Assembly (NCBI GenBank): GCA_902802045.1
Contig: CADCKQ010000002.1
Location: 332,632-396,631 of the forward strand
Length of the DNA stretch: 64,000 bases
Origin: Oscillospiraceae bacterium
GTDB taxonomy: Bacteria > Bacillota > Clostridia > Oscillospirales > Oscillospiraceae
Reading direction: 5' to 3'
The notes below the pieces were generated by a model. That model ran no database searches. It was not told the origin of the DNA and saw only the letters and a program-made list of their open reading frames with translations. The translations under genes were made by a program, and so were the position numbers. Below, in pieces: positions 17,211 through 26,113 of this stretch; positions within the stretch are counted from its first letter, which is position 1; each line of letters starts with the position of its first letter.

Positions 17211-19052
17211 TTATTCTTTTACCCTGATCATACAACGCATGGCGTTCAGGACGGCAACGATCAGCACTCCGACATCGCCGAACACAGCCCACCACATATT
17301 TGTAAGGCCGAATGCGCTCAAAATGAGTATAGCGAATTTCACGCCGAGCGCGAGTATTATGTTCTCATGTACTATCCGCATGGTCCTGTGAGCGATCTTT
17401 ATAGCAAGCGGCAAACGCGAGATACGGTCATCCATAATGACTATATCGGCCGATTCAATCGCGGCATCACTTCCAAGGGCTCCCATAGCTATTCCGACAT
17501 CGGCCCGGGAAAGCACCGGTGCGTCGTTTATTCCGTCCCCGACAAAGGCGACATGTGCGCCCGACCCGAGCAGATCCTCAACTGCAGTAACTTTTTGGGC
17601 GGGCAGAAGCTCAGCCATGTAGCTGTCCACACCGATCTTTTCTGCGACGGCTTTCGCAACCTTCTCGGAATCGCCTGTGAGCATAATGGTCTGTTTAATG
17701 CCGAGCTCCTTGAGCTTATTTATGCTCTCCCTTACCTCCGGCTTGATCTGATCGTTTATAATAATATGCCCCATGTAACTGCTGTCTTCGGAAATATGTA
17801 TGGCAGTGCCCGGGAGATGGCATTCGTGCCAAACAGCCCCCGCTTTCTCCATCAGCTTGCCGTTGCCGAGGAAAAAGGTCTTCCCGTCGACCTGAGCCTC
17901 TATACCCATCCCCGCTATTTCTTTTATCTCACCTATTCTGCTCCGGTCAATATCACCTGCAAACGCGCTGACAACAGACTCTGCTATAGGATGGGATGAA
18001 TAGCTCTCGGCTGCGGCAGCTATGTCGAGAAGCTCCTCAGCCGAGATCTCTGACGGGTGTACTGCGTCCACTGCAAAACTGCCCTGCGTCAGAGTTCCCG
18101 TCTTATCGAAGACCACCATATCAGCTTTGGAAAGCATCTCAAGATAATTGGCGCCCTTTACGAGGATACCATCGCGCGAAGCGCCTCCTATTCCTCCGAA
18201 AAAGCTCAGGGGAACTGACACCACCAGCGCGCAGGGACAGGAGACGACCAGAAAAATAAGAGCGCGATTGATCCAGTCCGCCCATGACCCGCTGAGGAAC
18301 AGAGGAGGTATCACAGCGAGAAGGACAGCGCTTATAACTACGAGAGGCGTATACCAGCGTGCGAAACGGGTTATGAAGTTTTCTATCCTCGCCTTTTTCT
18401 CGGAAGAATTCTCGACGAGCTCCAGAATGCGTGCGACCGTGCTCTCAGCATACTCGCTGCTTGTCTTTACTTTTAAAACCCCGCTTAAGTTTATGCTGCC
18501 CGAAAGTACCGTGTCTCCGACAGTCTTGTCTGCGGGCAGGCTTTCGCCTGTCAGTGCGGAGGTATCCACGCTCCCGGCGCCTTCGATAACGGTGCCGTCA
18601 AGGGGTATCCTCTCTCCGGGCTTCAGAACTATTATCTCTCCTATTTCTACCTCTTCGGGATCGACTTCCTGCTCTTTGCCCTCCCTCAGAACAACAGCAT
18701 ACTCAGGTCTTATATCCATAAGTGCCGCGATCGATTTCCTGCTCTTTCCGACGGCTATAGATTGGAACCACTCGCCGATCTGATAAAACAGCATAACAGC
18801 TGCAGCCTCAGGGTATTCCCTGATTGCAAATGCTCCGAGTGTTGCGACAGCCATAAGGAATTTTTCGTCAAAGACCTGCCCGTGGGCAATATTCCTTACA
18901 GCAGACCATAAGACGTCCCAGCCGATCACAAGGTAAGGAACAGCGAAGGCAAGCCCCTTCCAAATGCCATCAAGAGGAATCAAGGCGGCGATAACAGTCA
19001 ACACTCCCGCTGATACTATCCTTATAAGAGTCTTTTTCTGCTTCTTAGTCAT
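17211..19052 (-). CDS. cadA: heavy-metal P1B-type ATPase (Cd/Zn efflux type)
   Basis: A 613-residue P-type ATPase exporting divalent metal at the cost of ATP. The metal-channel motif CPC is in SCPCALVVS, the phosphorylation motif is DKTGTLT, and the hinge is GDGINDAP. The C-terminal helix carries the D-x-G-x-L pattern (DVGVLIVAVLNAMR) of the Zn/Cd/Pb subgroup. The protein starts directly with transmembrane helices and has no N-terminal metal-binding domain; that domain is encoded separately next door. It forms an operon with the HMA gene and arsR. Zn/Cd rather than Cu specificity is inferred from the CPC context, the C-terminal motif and the regulator type. Confidence 0.93.
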   Translation of the reverse strand: MTKKQKKTLIRIVSAGVLTVIAALIPLDGIWKGLAFAVPYLVIGWDVLWSAVRNIAHGQVFDEKFLMAVATLGAFAIREYPEAAAVMLFYQIGEWFQSIAVGKSRKSIAALMDIRPEYAVVLREGKEQEVDPEEVEIGEIIVLKPGERIPLDGTVIEGAGSVDTSALTGESLPADKTVGDTVLSGSINLSGVLKVKTSSEYAESTVARILELVENSSEKKARIENFITRFARWYTPLVVISAVLLAVIPPLFLSGSWADWINRALIFLVVSCPCALVVSVPLSFFGGIGGASRDGILVKGANYLEMLSKADMVVFDKTGTLTQGSFAVDAVHPSEISAEELLDIAAAAESYSSHPIAESVVSAFAGDIDRSRIGEIKEIAGMGIEAQVDGKTFFLGNGKLMEKAGAVWHECHLPGTAIHISEDSSYMGHIIINDQIKPEVRESINKLKELGIKQTIMLTGDSEKVAKAVAEKIGVDSYMAELLPAQKVTAVEDLLGSGAHVAFVGDGINDAPVLSRADVGIAMGALGSDAAIESADIVIMDDRISRLPLAIKIAHRTMRIVHENIILALGVKFAILILSAFGLTNMWWAVFGDVGVLIVAVLNAMRCMIRVKE

Positions 19053-19062
19053 ATACGGCTCT

Positions 19063-19284
19063 TTATTTTAGAATGACTCTGCAGTCCGGCTCGACCTTGG
19101 AAATACATTTGACAGCTGCCTTCACGACCTCATCAAAGCGCTCGTCATCGGCTTCGATAGTCATCTTCTGGGTCATAAAGCTGACAGTCGCATTATTTAC
19201 ACCGTCCAGCTTTTTGATGGCGGCTTCCATCTTGGCGGCGCAATTCGCGCAATCGAGATCCTCAAGTTTGAATGTTTTTTTCAT
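19063..19284 (-). CDS. heavy-metal-associated (HMA) domain protein
   Basis: A 73-residue ferredoxin-like metal-binding domain with the motif DLDCANCAAKM (Cys12, Cys15). It is equivalent to the N-terminal domain usually fused to CadA/ZntA, here as a separate protein, and probably hands metal to the ATPase ten bases downstream. Confidence 0.93.
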   Translation of the reverse strand: MKKTFKLEDLDCANCAAKMEAAIKKLDGVNNATVSFMTQKMTIEADDERFDEVVKAAVKCISKVEPDCRVILK

Positions 19285-19330
19285 GTTCTGTTCCTCTCTT
19301 TATCTGAAATATTTTTAATCGTATCCGGGC

Positions 19331-19666
19331 TCAGTGCTTTTCTGTCAGATGTTCGAATCCCTGGCCTATAATGGTCCTCACATGATCGTCCGAGAGATGG
19401 TAATAGATGGTCTTCCCCTCTCTGCGGCTCGCGACCAGGTTTGCATCCTTTAAAGTCCTGAGCTGGTGAGAAATGGCGGACTGATTCATACCTAAAAGCT
19501 CCGCGATCGCACAGACGCACATCTCCGATTCGGAAAGGGCGAAGAGTATCTTTATCCTGGTTGAGTCCCCAAAAAGCTTGAAAAGATCACTGAGATCCGA
19601 GAGAAGCTCATCAGCAGGCAGGTCCGTCTTTACTTTATTCAAAAGGTCCGAATGATTGTGAATCAT
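19331..19666 (-). CDS. ArsR/SmtB family metal-sensing repressor
   Basis: A 111-residue winged-helix repressor with two metal sites visible. The alpha-3 cysteine motif is EMCVCAI (Cys50, Cys52). The alpha-5 dimer-interface site is D93-x-H95 with H106-x2-E109. Having both resembles CadC-type sensors that respond to Cd, Pb or Zn. It controls the downstream HMA and ATPase genes from a repeated operator just upstream. Confidence 0.92.
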   Translation of the reverse strand: MIHNHSDLLNKVKTDLPADELLSDLSDLFKLFGDSTRIKILFALSESEMCVCAIAELLGMNQSAISHQLRTLKDANLVASRREGKTIYYHLSDDHVRTIIGQGFEHLTEKH

Positions 19667-19730
19667 TATATGAATCTCCGTTCATATGATTTATTATTCA
19701 TATGATAATCCATTCATATGTAATTGTCAA
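19665..19730 (-). promoter_or_regulatory. metal-operon promoter with four phased operator repeats
   Basis: The minus-strand promoter is TTGACA (19725-19730), 17 bp, TATCAT (19702-19707). Four copies of TTCATATGAA-like palindromes (about 19665-19674, 19681-19690, 19697-19706, 19713-19722) repeat every 16 bp across the -35, -10 and start region. These are the likely ArsR-family operators. Confidence 0.85.
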
Positions 19731-19731
19731 G

Positions 19732-19764
19732 AAAAAATCCACCGGAAAAACCGATGGATTTTTT
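19732..19764 (-). terminator. terminator of the murF-to-ispH/S1 operon
   Basis: Stem AAAAAATCCAcCGG/CCGaTGGATTTTTT with one mismatch and an A5 loop, 20 bases after the ispH-S1 stop. Confidence 0.88.
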
Positions 19765-19785
19765 GATCTTAAATTATTAGAGAAA

Positions 19786-21861
19786 TTACGCTTCGGGAGT
19801 ATCTTCAGCAGCAGGAGCTTCCTCAGCTGCGGGGGCATCTTCCTCGGGCAGAACGCCGGAAGCCTCGCCTGTCTCAGAGACTTCATACACGAGCTCTTCA
19901 GCACTTTCGCCTTCAGGCAGGGGCTCGGGTTCCTTCTCGGAAGGAAGCAGCGCGCGGATGGAAAGAGAGACCTTCTGTTTCTCATTGTCGATGGCGGTGA
20001 TCTTAACTCTGACGACATCTCCGACCTTTACTACATCTTCGCACTTGTCAACTCTTCTGTTCGCGAGCTGAGAGATGTGGATAAGTCCGTCAACTCCCGG
20101 AACTATCTCTGCAAAAGCGCCGAAGCTCATGAGCTTGACGACTTTGGCATCGCACTCGCTGCCGACCTGATACGCGTTCGTGAAGACCTTCCAGGGATCT
20201 GCCTCGGGATCTTTGTATCCGAGGGAGATGCGGTGTTTGTCTTTGTCGAAGTTTATGACATAAGTCTCGACCTCATCGCCCACAGCAAGAACATCCTCGG
20301 GCTTTTTGATCCTTGTCCAGGACAGCTCCGAGACATGGATCATTCCGTCTATTCCGCCGATATCGACGAACGCGCCGTAGCTCGTCATGGACTTTACGAT
20401 ACCCTTGAGCTTCTGGCCGACTTCGATGTTGTCCCAGAGGCTGGCGATGCGCTCACGACGCTCAGCCTGCGATACGCGTCTGATTGAGCCGACAACGCGT
20501 TTGCGAGCCTTATTGACTTCTGTTATTTTAAGCTTGACCTTCTCTTTCAGAAGCTGGCCGAGATCCGCGTCTCTGGGCAGGTCAGTCTGCGAGGCAGGAA
20601 CAAATACCCTTACACCGCCGACATTGACAACAACGCCGCCCTTATTCTCCTCAACAACGGTTCCCTCAACAGGGTCTCCGGACTCTGCCGCGTCTTCAAG
20701 GTTAGTCCAGCCTTTTGCAGCATCGAGACGTTTCTTGGAGAGCATTGCAGTCCCCTCGACATCATTGACTCTGACAACAACAGCTTCGATCTGATCTCCG
20801 ACTTTTACGGCATCTTCAACTTTTATACCGTCGTCAGTGAATTCCGTGGTCGGAATAAATCCGGAATACTTCGCACCCAAGTCTACACTGATCTCGGTTC
20901 CGGTAATAGCAGCTACTACGCCCGTTACTTTATCTCCGTTATAGATTGTTTTCAAAGAATCCTCGAGCATTTCATCGAATGAAAGCTCAGTGTCATTTTC
21001 GGCTTTTTTGATTTCCTCGTTCATAGCCTTTATTACCTCCTTAATTACCCGCTCGGGGGTTGAAGCACCTGCCGTGACTCCGACTGTATCGAAGTTCCTC
21101 AGTTCATTGAGATCAAGCTCTTTCAGGTTCTCAATAAACAGGACTTTTCCGCACTTTGTTCTGCAGATATCGGCGAGATGGACGCTGTTGGCACTGTGTC
21201 TGCCTCCGATCACGACCATCGCATCACAAACCGATGCAAGATTTGCAGCTTCTTCCTGTCTTGTAAGAGTTGCAAAGCACATTGTATCAAATATTTTGGC
21301 GTTTGTACATCTTTTTTTTATTATTTTAATACAATCTTCGTAATTCTGTCGCAACGATGTAGTCTGCACCACTGTCACTATGTTTTTTTCAGAAAACTCA
21401 GGGTTATCTTCCAGGAATGATTCTAGCTCCGCGGGATTTTCAAAAACCTCGTGCCCGCCGCACCAGCCGCAGGTGGCCAGGACCTCTGGGTGGTTTCTCG
21501 TTCCGATCACGAAAACGAATTCTCCATCTTTTTCAGCGCGGCTCACTATGTCGTGAATGTGTTTTACCTTCCCGCAGGTGGCATCTATAACTTCACTGCA
21601 TATTGAGCCCAGTTTCTCGTATTCGTCTCTCGATATCCCGTGGGATCTTATGATGACGCTCTTTCCCTCGAGCTCCGGGCCTATCTCATGGACCACTTTG
21701 AGGCCCCTGCTTTCAAGTTCTCCGACGACATCTGCATTGTGTATTATTTCACCGTAGCTGCAGCAGTTTTCTTTTTCGGATACGAGCTTTTCAGCCATAT
21801 CTACGGATCTCTTAACTCCTGCGCAGAAGCCAGCTGATCCGGCCACTTTGACTTTTTTCAT
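19786..21861 (-). CDS. ispH: IspH (HMB-PP reductase) fused to ribosomal protein S1-like domains
   Basis: A 691-residue fusion. Residues 1 to about 280 are IspH/LytB, the 4Fe-4S enzyme making IPP and DMAPP at the last MEP-pathway step. Cluster cysteines are in GFCAGV (Cys13), DATCGKV and [12 protein letters not shown]. About residues 305-650 hold four S1 RNA-binding repeats, the last two being the most canonical ([41 protein letters not shown]). An acidic Pro/Glu/Ala-rich tail ends the protein. The fusion is known in clostridia and probably supplies their S1 protein. The start overlaps the cmk stop; cmk next to rpsA is an ancient order. Confidence 0.95.
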   Translation of the reverse strand: MKKVKVAGSAGFCAGVKRSVDMAEKLVSEKENCCSYGEIIHNADVVGELESRGLKVVHEIGPELEGKSVIIRSHGISRDEYEKLGSICSEVIDATCGKVKHIHDIVSRAEKDGEFVFVIGTRNHPEVLATCGWCGGHEVFENPAELESFLEDNPEFSEKNIVTVVQTTSLRQNYEDCIKIIKKRCTNAKIFDTMCFATLTRQEEAANLASVCDAMVVIGGRHSANSVHLADICRTKCGKVLFIENLKELDLNELRNFDTVGVTAGASTPERVIKEVIKAMNEEIKKAENDTELSFDEMLEDSLKTIYNGDKVTGVVAAITGTEISVDLGAKYSGFIPTTEFTDDGIKVEDAVKVGDQIEAVVVRVNDVEGTAMLSKKRLDAAKGWTNLEDAAESGDPVEGTVVEENKGGVVVNVGGVRVFVPASQTDLPRDADLGQLLKEKVKLKITEVNKARKRVVGSIRRVSQAERRERIASLWDNIEVGQKLKGIVKSMTSYGAFVDIGGIDGMIHVSELSWTRIKKPEDVLAVGDEVETYVINFDKDKHRISLGYKDPEADPWKVFTNAYQVGSECDAKVVKLMSFGAFAEIVPGVDGLIHISQLANRRVDKCEDVVKVGDVVRVKITAIDNEKQKVSLSIRALLPSEKEPEPLPEGESAEELVYEVSETGEASGVLPEEDAPAAEEAPAAEDTPEA

Positions 21862-22550
21862 AAGTTTTCCTTTATGACTCCGGTTATAAGCTCGAACAGC
21901 ACCTCAAAGCTTGCCTCGAAATCGAGATCCGTCGTATCCACGATAACAGCGTCTTCCGCAGGCTTTAAGGGGGCTGCAGCGCGTGAAGAATCCTGGGCGT
22001 CCCTGTATTTCATGTCCTCCAGAACGCTCTCGAAATCACTCTCTATACCCTTTGCCTGCAGCTCGAGCAGCCTTCTCTTCGCTCTTGCTTCAGCGGAAGC
22101 TGTCAGAAAGATCTTGATATCCGCCTCGGGCAGAACGACTGTTCCTATGTCGCGCCCGTCCATGACAACGTTGTTTCTGTCGGCTATATCTCTCTGCATT
22201 TTGAGAAGAAATTCTCTCACCTTTGCGTGGGCAGATACATCGGATGCGCAGATTGATATCTCTGGGAGCCTTATCTCCGCAGAAACATCTTCTCCGCTTA
22301 AGTACATTCTCTGTTCGCCTTCAGCGTTATACTTGAGCTCTATAGAAATATCCCGGAGAACATCCATAACGGCAGATTCATCCTTGCAGTTTACATTTTG
22401 TCTGTGGCATGCAAGGCCGAGACTGCGGTATATAGCGCCGGTATCCGCATATATAAAGCCGAATGCCTCAGCAATTCTTTTTGCCTGGGTGCTCTTGCCC
22501 GCTCCCGAAGGTCCGTCTATCGCAACAGAAATATAATTATTGTATTTCAT
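21858..22550 (-). CDS. cmk: cytidylate kinase
   Basis: Phosphorylates CMP and dCMP. The 230-residue protein has the P-loop [10 protein letters not shown] near the N terminus and the CMP-binding [14 protein letters not shown]. The start at 22550 has GGAGAG upstream and overlaps the end of the flavoprotein gene. Confidence 0.95.
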   Translation of the reverse strand: MKYNNYISVAIDGPSGAGKSTQAKRIAEAFGFIYADTGAIYRSLGLACHRQNVNCKDESAVMDVLRDISIELKYNAEGEQRMYLSGEDVSAEIRLPEISICASDVSAHAKVREFLLKMQRDIADRNNVVMDGRDIGTVVLPEADIKIFLTASAEARAKRRLLELQAKGIESDFESVLEDMKYRDAQDSSRAAAPLKPAEDAVIVDTTDLDFEASFEVLFELITGVIKENL

Positions 22551-23796
22551 CTTTCTCTCCTTTGACTGCCCTTCCTGCAGCACGGCCTGTCGACCACGCT
22601 ATCTGAAGGTTGTATCCGCCTGTATATGCATCCAGATCGAGAACTTCACCTGCAAAATAAAGTCCCGGTACTTTTTTGGACTCCATTGTCCTGGGGTTGA
22701 TCTCCTTTGTATCCACTCCGCCCGAAGTGACTATTGCCTCTTCCGCAGGCCTTTTTCCGGTAATGCTCAGCGGAAACGCCTTCATAAGTCTCAACAGTCT
22801 CTTTCTCTGCTCGCGGGTGACCGAATTAGTCTTCATATCCCCTTCTATGCCCGTGAGTGAGACCAGAACAGGTGCAAGACTTGAAGGCACCAGATCGTTT
22901 AGCGAGTTTTTGAATTCCCTGTTGGAATACTTTTCAAAGTCTCTTAGTATTCTCGCGTCAAGCTTCTTCTCATCGAGCGCCGGCTTCAGATCTATTTCGA
23001 GCGTATACACCGATGATCCGAGGTCTCTGATCCTGGAGCTCGCCGTAAGTACCAGAGGGCCGGACACGCCGAAATGGGTAAAGAGCATCTCTCCGAGTTC
23101 CTTGAAGACCAGTTTTCCGTCTTCGAAGAGAGAAAGCGTGACATTTCGAAGAGATAGTCCCTGAAGTTCTCTGCAATACTCCTCACTGCATTCAAGAGGA
23201 ACCAGCGAGGGCTGAAGCTTTGTTACGTTCATTCCCGCTTTTGCGGCAAAGCGGTAACCGTCTCCCGTTGAACCTGTCAGCGGATACGAAAGGCCGCCTG
23301 TGCATATTACGACGGAATGAGCTCTAATGATCCCCGAACCTGTTTTTGCTCCGGAAACTCTGCCGCCCTCTGTGAGGATCTCTGTCGCCTTTTCGTGAAT
23401 GACCCTTACTCCTGCTTGTCTGCACTGCCCAGCGAGCAAGTCCGCAACGTCGTTCGCGTTGTCGCTCTGAGGAAAAACACGGTTTCCTCTCTCCGTCTTT
23501 AAAGGAAGTCCCCTGCTCTCGAAAAACTCCATCACCTTCGATGGCGGGAAGGCATTGAGACTGCTGTAGAGAAATCGCCCGTCCCCGGGAATATTGGAGA
23601 GCACCTCTCTGATCTCACAGTTATTTGTAACATTGCATCTGCCCTTGCCCGTTATTCTGAGCTTTCTTCCGAGCTTTGCGTTTGGCTCGAGCAGGACCGT
23701 ATCAAGGCCTCTTTCGGCAGAGTTCAGGCTGCACATGAGTCCCGCCGCTCCGCCTCCGACGACAAGAACGTCGCATACGGTATCACTCATAGACAT
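22537..23796 (-). CDS. YhiN/HI0933 family flavoprotein
   Basis: About 419 residues: an N-terminal FAD-binding motif VLVVGGGAAGLMCS, then the family segments GRKLRITGKGRCNVTNN and VICTGGLSYPLTGSTGDGY. A C-terminal closing segment reads GLYFAGEVLDLDAYTGGYNLQIAWSTG. Members are annotated as NAD(P)/FAD-dependent or aminoacetone oxidases; the physiological substrate is unsure. The ATG at 23796 has GGAG upstream and overlaps the rpiR stop. Confidence 0.92.
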   Translation of the reverse strand: MSMSDTVCDVLVVGGGAAGLMCSLNSAERGLDTVLLEPNAKLGRKLRITGKGRCNVTNNCEIREVLSNIPGDGRFLYSSLNAFPPSKVMEFFESRGLPLKTERGNRVFPQSDNANDVADLLAGQCRQAGVRVIHEKATEILTEGGRVSGAKTGSGIIRAHSVVICTGGLSYPLTGSTGDGYRFAAKAGMNVTKLQPSLVPLECSEEYCRELQGLSLRNVTLSLFEDGKLVFKELGEMLFTHFGVSGPLVLTASSRIRDLGSSVYTLEIDLKPALDEKKLDARILRDFEKYSNREFKNSLNDLVPSSLAPVLVSLTGIEGDMKTNSVTREQRKRLLRLMKAFPLSITGKRPAEEAIVTSGGVDTKEINPRTMESKKVPGLYFAGEVLDLDAYTGGYNLQIAWSTGRAAGRAVKGEKDEIQ

Positions 23797-24634
23797 CCAG
23801 TTCGCTCCAGATACCCTCAAGCTTATTGAACATTTCAAGAGCGCTCTCCTGAAGTCTGCCAGCTGTGGCAACGATGAGCGCGTTTATGAGGCTCATCGGT
23901 GCAGCGAGAGAATCAAGGATCGATACCATATCGCTCTTTGCGAAGAGAGATATGTCCCCGTACTCGCAAAGCGGAGAGTTTTCATCGTTTGTAATAGCCA
24001 GAGTTTTCGCGCCGACACTTTTTGCGTATTTCATTGCCTCAGCTGTCTGTCTGGAATACCTTGGGAAGCTCATGGCTATCAGGAGATCACCTTCTCCGAG
24101 CCTGATCAGCTGCTCAAAGATCTGGTTGGCAGCGGTATCTCTGACGGTATGAACACCTTCCCTCAGAAGATTCAGATAATATCCGAAAAAAGTGGCAAGC
24201 GATATCGACGTGCGCAGGCCTATTATATATATGTTTTTTGCGCCTATCACCTCATCCACTGCTCTCGTGAAATTATCGTTGTCATTCGCGGATACGATGG
24301 CGCTGATCCTGTCTATATCTGCCGCAGTCACTCTTTTGAGTATCTGTCTGTCATCCGTAAGGTAGCGGGCGGCTTCGATCCTCTGAACTGAAGTCAGTCT
24401 GCTTCTGACATCGTTCTGAAGAGCTCTTTTCATCTCGGGATAGCCTTCAAAGCCAAGATCGGCAGCAAATCTGACCACAGTCGATTCGCTGATGCCGATC
24501 TCGTCGGCAAGCTTTCCCGCAGTCATAAAGGCTGCCTTGTCGTAATTGTCCCTGATGTAATCCGCTATCTTCTTCTGTCTTTTTGAAAAGCCCTGATATC
24601 GGTCTTCCAGAAGTTTCAATACATCGTTATCCAT
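23783..24634 (-). CDS. MurR/RpiR family transcriptional regulator
   Basis: 283 residues: an N-terminal RpiR helix-turn-helix (QKKIADYIRDNYDKAAFMTAGKLADEIGISESTVVRFAADLGFEGYPEMK) and a C-terminal SIS sugar-phosphate-binding domain (IYIIGLRTSISLA; DLLIAMSFPRYSRQT). I start it at 24634 because GGAGGAAACAGCG precedes that ATG. Its place between murF and the flavoprotein suggests control by an amino-sugar phosphate, which is inference. Confidence 0.92.
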   Translation of the reverse strand: MDNDVLKLLEDRYQGFSKRQKKIADYIRDNYDKAAFMTAGKLADEIGISESTVVRFAADLGFEGYPEMKRALQNDVRSRLTSVQRIEAARYLTDDRQILKRVTAADIDRISAIVSANDNDNFTRAVDEVIGAKNIYIIGLRTSISLATFFGYYLNLLREGVHTVRDTAANQIFEQLIRLGEGDLLIAMSFPRYSRQTAEAMKYAKSVGAKTLAITNDENSPLCEYGDISLFAKSDMVSILDSLAAPMSLINALIVATAGRLQESALEMFNKLEGIWSELDVYE

Positions 24635-25985
24635 CGCTGTTTCCTCCGCCAAGCTCTTTCAGTGCGTCTCTGACTTTAAAAAGTGCAGAATCACGCGAGG
24701 CCTTGATCAGTACGGTATCTCCTTTTTCTATCAGTCCGTCGAGCTTTAAAAGAAGCTCGTCTGTTGTAACAAAACTTTGTTTCGGTCCTTCAAATGCCTC
24801 ATATGCGTTATATGAAAGCATTCCTACTGTGATAAGAAGGTCTGCTCTACCGTTTGCATATCTTCCTATGTCCGCATGCATGCTCTTTGTATTCTCGCCC
24901 AGTTCGAGCATATCCCCGAATATGAAGACTTTCCTGCCTTTGAAATTGCACATCGAGTCCAGAGAAGATCTTGCAGAATTGGGATTTGCGTTATAGCAGT
25001 CGTCAATTAAGGAGATATATGAAGTCTCTATAAGATTGGACCTGCCTTCAAGGGCTTTGAAAGACCTTATGCCTTTTATGATCTGATCGTCATCAAGGCC
25101 GAGAACAAAGCCGACGGAGGCAGCTTCAAGCGCTGCATACACCATATGGTTTCCAAAGCCCGGTATCTCTGCATGGAGCTCTCTGTCCAAATAAGTGATG
25201 CGGCAATCTATTGAATTCCCGTTTGGAACAATATTCGTCGCCCTTACATCCGCGTTTGAATGGAGGCCGTATCTTATTATCCTCTGGCGGCAGACCAGCT
25301 TGTCAAGGAGCGGGTCATCTCCGTTTACAACTGCAACGGCGTCGTCTCTCATGTAGTTCAGCATGGAAGTCTTCTCTCTGAAAACTCCCTCCGGGCTCTT
25401 AAGAAACTCCAGATGCGCGTGTCCCATTACGGTAAAAACCGCTATCGTAGGCCTTACCATAACAGCGAGATGGCGCATCTCGTCAGGGTGGTTTATGCCC
25501 ATTTCGACGACTGCGGCCTCATGCTCCGGACCTATTTGGGACATGGTCATCGGGACTCCGATAGTGTTGTTGAAGTTTTTATAGGTCTTCAGAGTACGGA
25601 ATTTCCCGGAAATGACAGAGGCTATCATCTCTTTTCCGGTGGTCTTTCCGACGCTTCCGGTTATGCCTATGACAGGGATGTCTATCGTTTCCCGAAATGC
25701 TGAAGTCAGCTTCTCCAGCGCCGCTTCCACATCCGGAACAACTATAACTGGCCCCTTGCAGCCCTCAGGCACATAATTTGCAAGGCAGCAGGCTGCTCCC
25801 TTTTCCAGAGCGGAAGAGATGAATCTGTGCCCGTCCGTATTGCTGCCTTTGAAAGCGACAAACAAATCGCCCTCAGAAACGGCTCTGGAGTCTATCTCGA
25901 TTTTATTGATAATGCTGTTTTCGCCGCCTCCGAAGAGTTCCGCATCGCAGATCCCGGCAGCTTTATCCACTGTAAATCCGATCAT
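24627..25985 (-). CDS. murF: UDP-MurNAc-tripeptide--D-Ala-D-Ala ligase
   Basis: The 452-residue ligase adds D-Ala-D-Ala to the peptidoglycan precursor in the cytoplasm. The ATP loop is GITGSVGKTTGKEM (about 109-122), with the Mur-ligase segments NFNNTIGVPMT, EMGINHPDEM and DDCYNANPNS. It heads the murF-rpiR-yhiN-cmk-ispH operon and is divergent from the exonuclease gene. The 128-base gap between them is AT-rich with no confident promoter. Confidence 0.95.
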   Translation of the reverse strand: MIGFTVDKAAGICDAELFGGGENSIINKIEIDSRAVSEGDLFVAFKGSNTDGHRFISSALEKGAACCLANYVPEGCKGPVIVVPDVEAALEKLTSAFRETIDIPVIGITGSVGKTTGKEMIASVISGKFRTLKTYKNFNNTIGVPMTMSQIGPEHEAAVVEMGINHPDEMRHLAVMVRPTIAVFTVMGHAHLEFLKSPEGVFREKTSMLNYMRDDAVAVVNGDDPLLDKLVCRQRIIRYGLHSNADVRATNIVPNGNSIDCRITYLDRELHAEIPGFGNHMVYAALEAASVGFVLGLDDDQIIKGIRSFKALEGRSNLIETSYISLIDDCYNANPNSARSSLDSMCNFKGRKVFIFGDMLELGENTKSMHADIGRYANGRADLLITVGMLSYNAYEAFEGPKQSFVTTDELLLKLDGLIEKGDTVLIKASRDSALFKVRDALKELGGGNSDG

Positions 25986-26113
25986 AAATAAATCACCGAA
26001 GAATTAATATAGCACATAATCAAGCTTTTTAAAATAAAATAATGCAAATTTATGGTGAAATGCAGGTTTAAATATGATAAGATAATCAAACTTAATGGTC
26101 AAAGGAAAAGCAT

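Noticed and set aside
19351..19360. GTTCGAATCC resembling a tRNA T-loop
   Set aside because: It lies within arsR coding sequence, and no acceptor, D or anticodon stems can be drawn around it.
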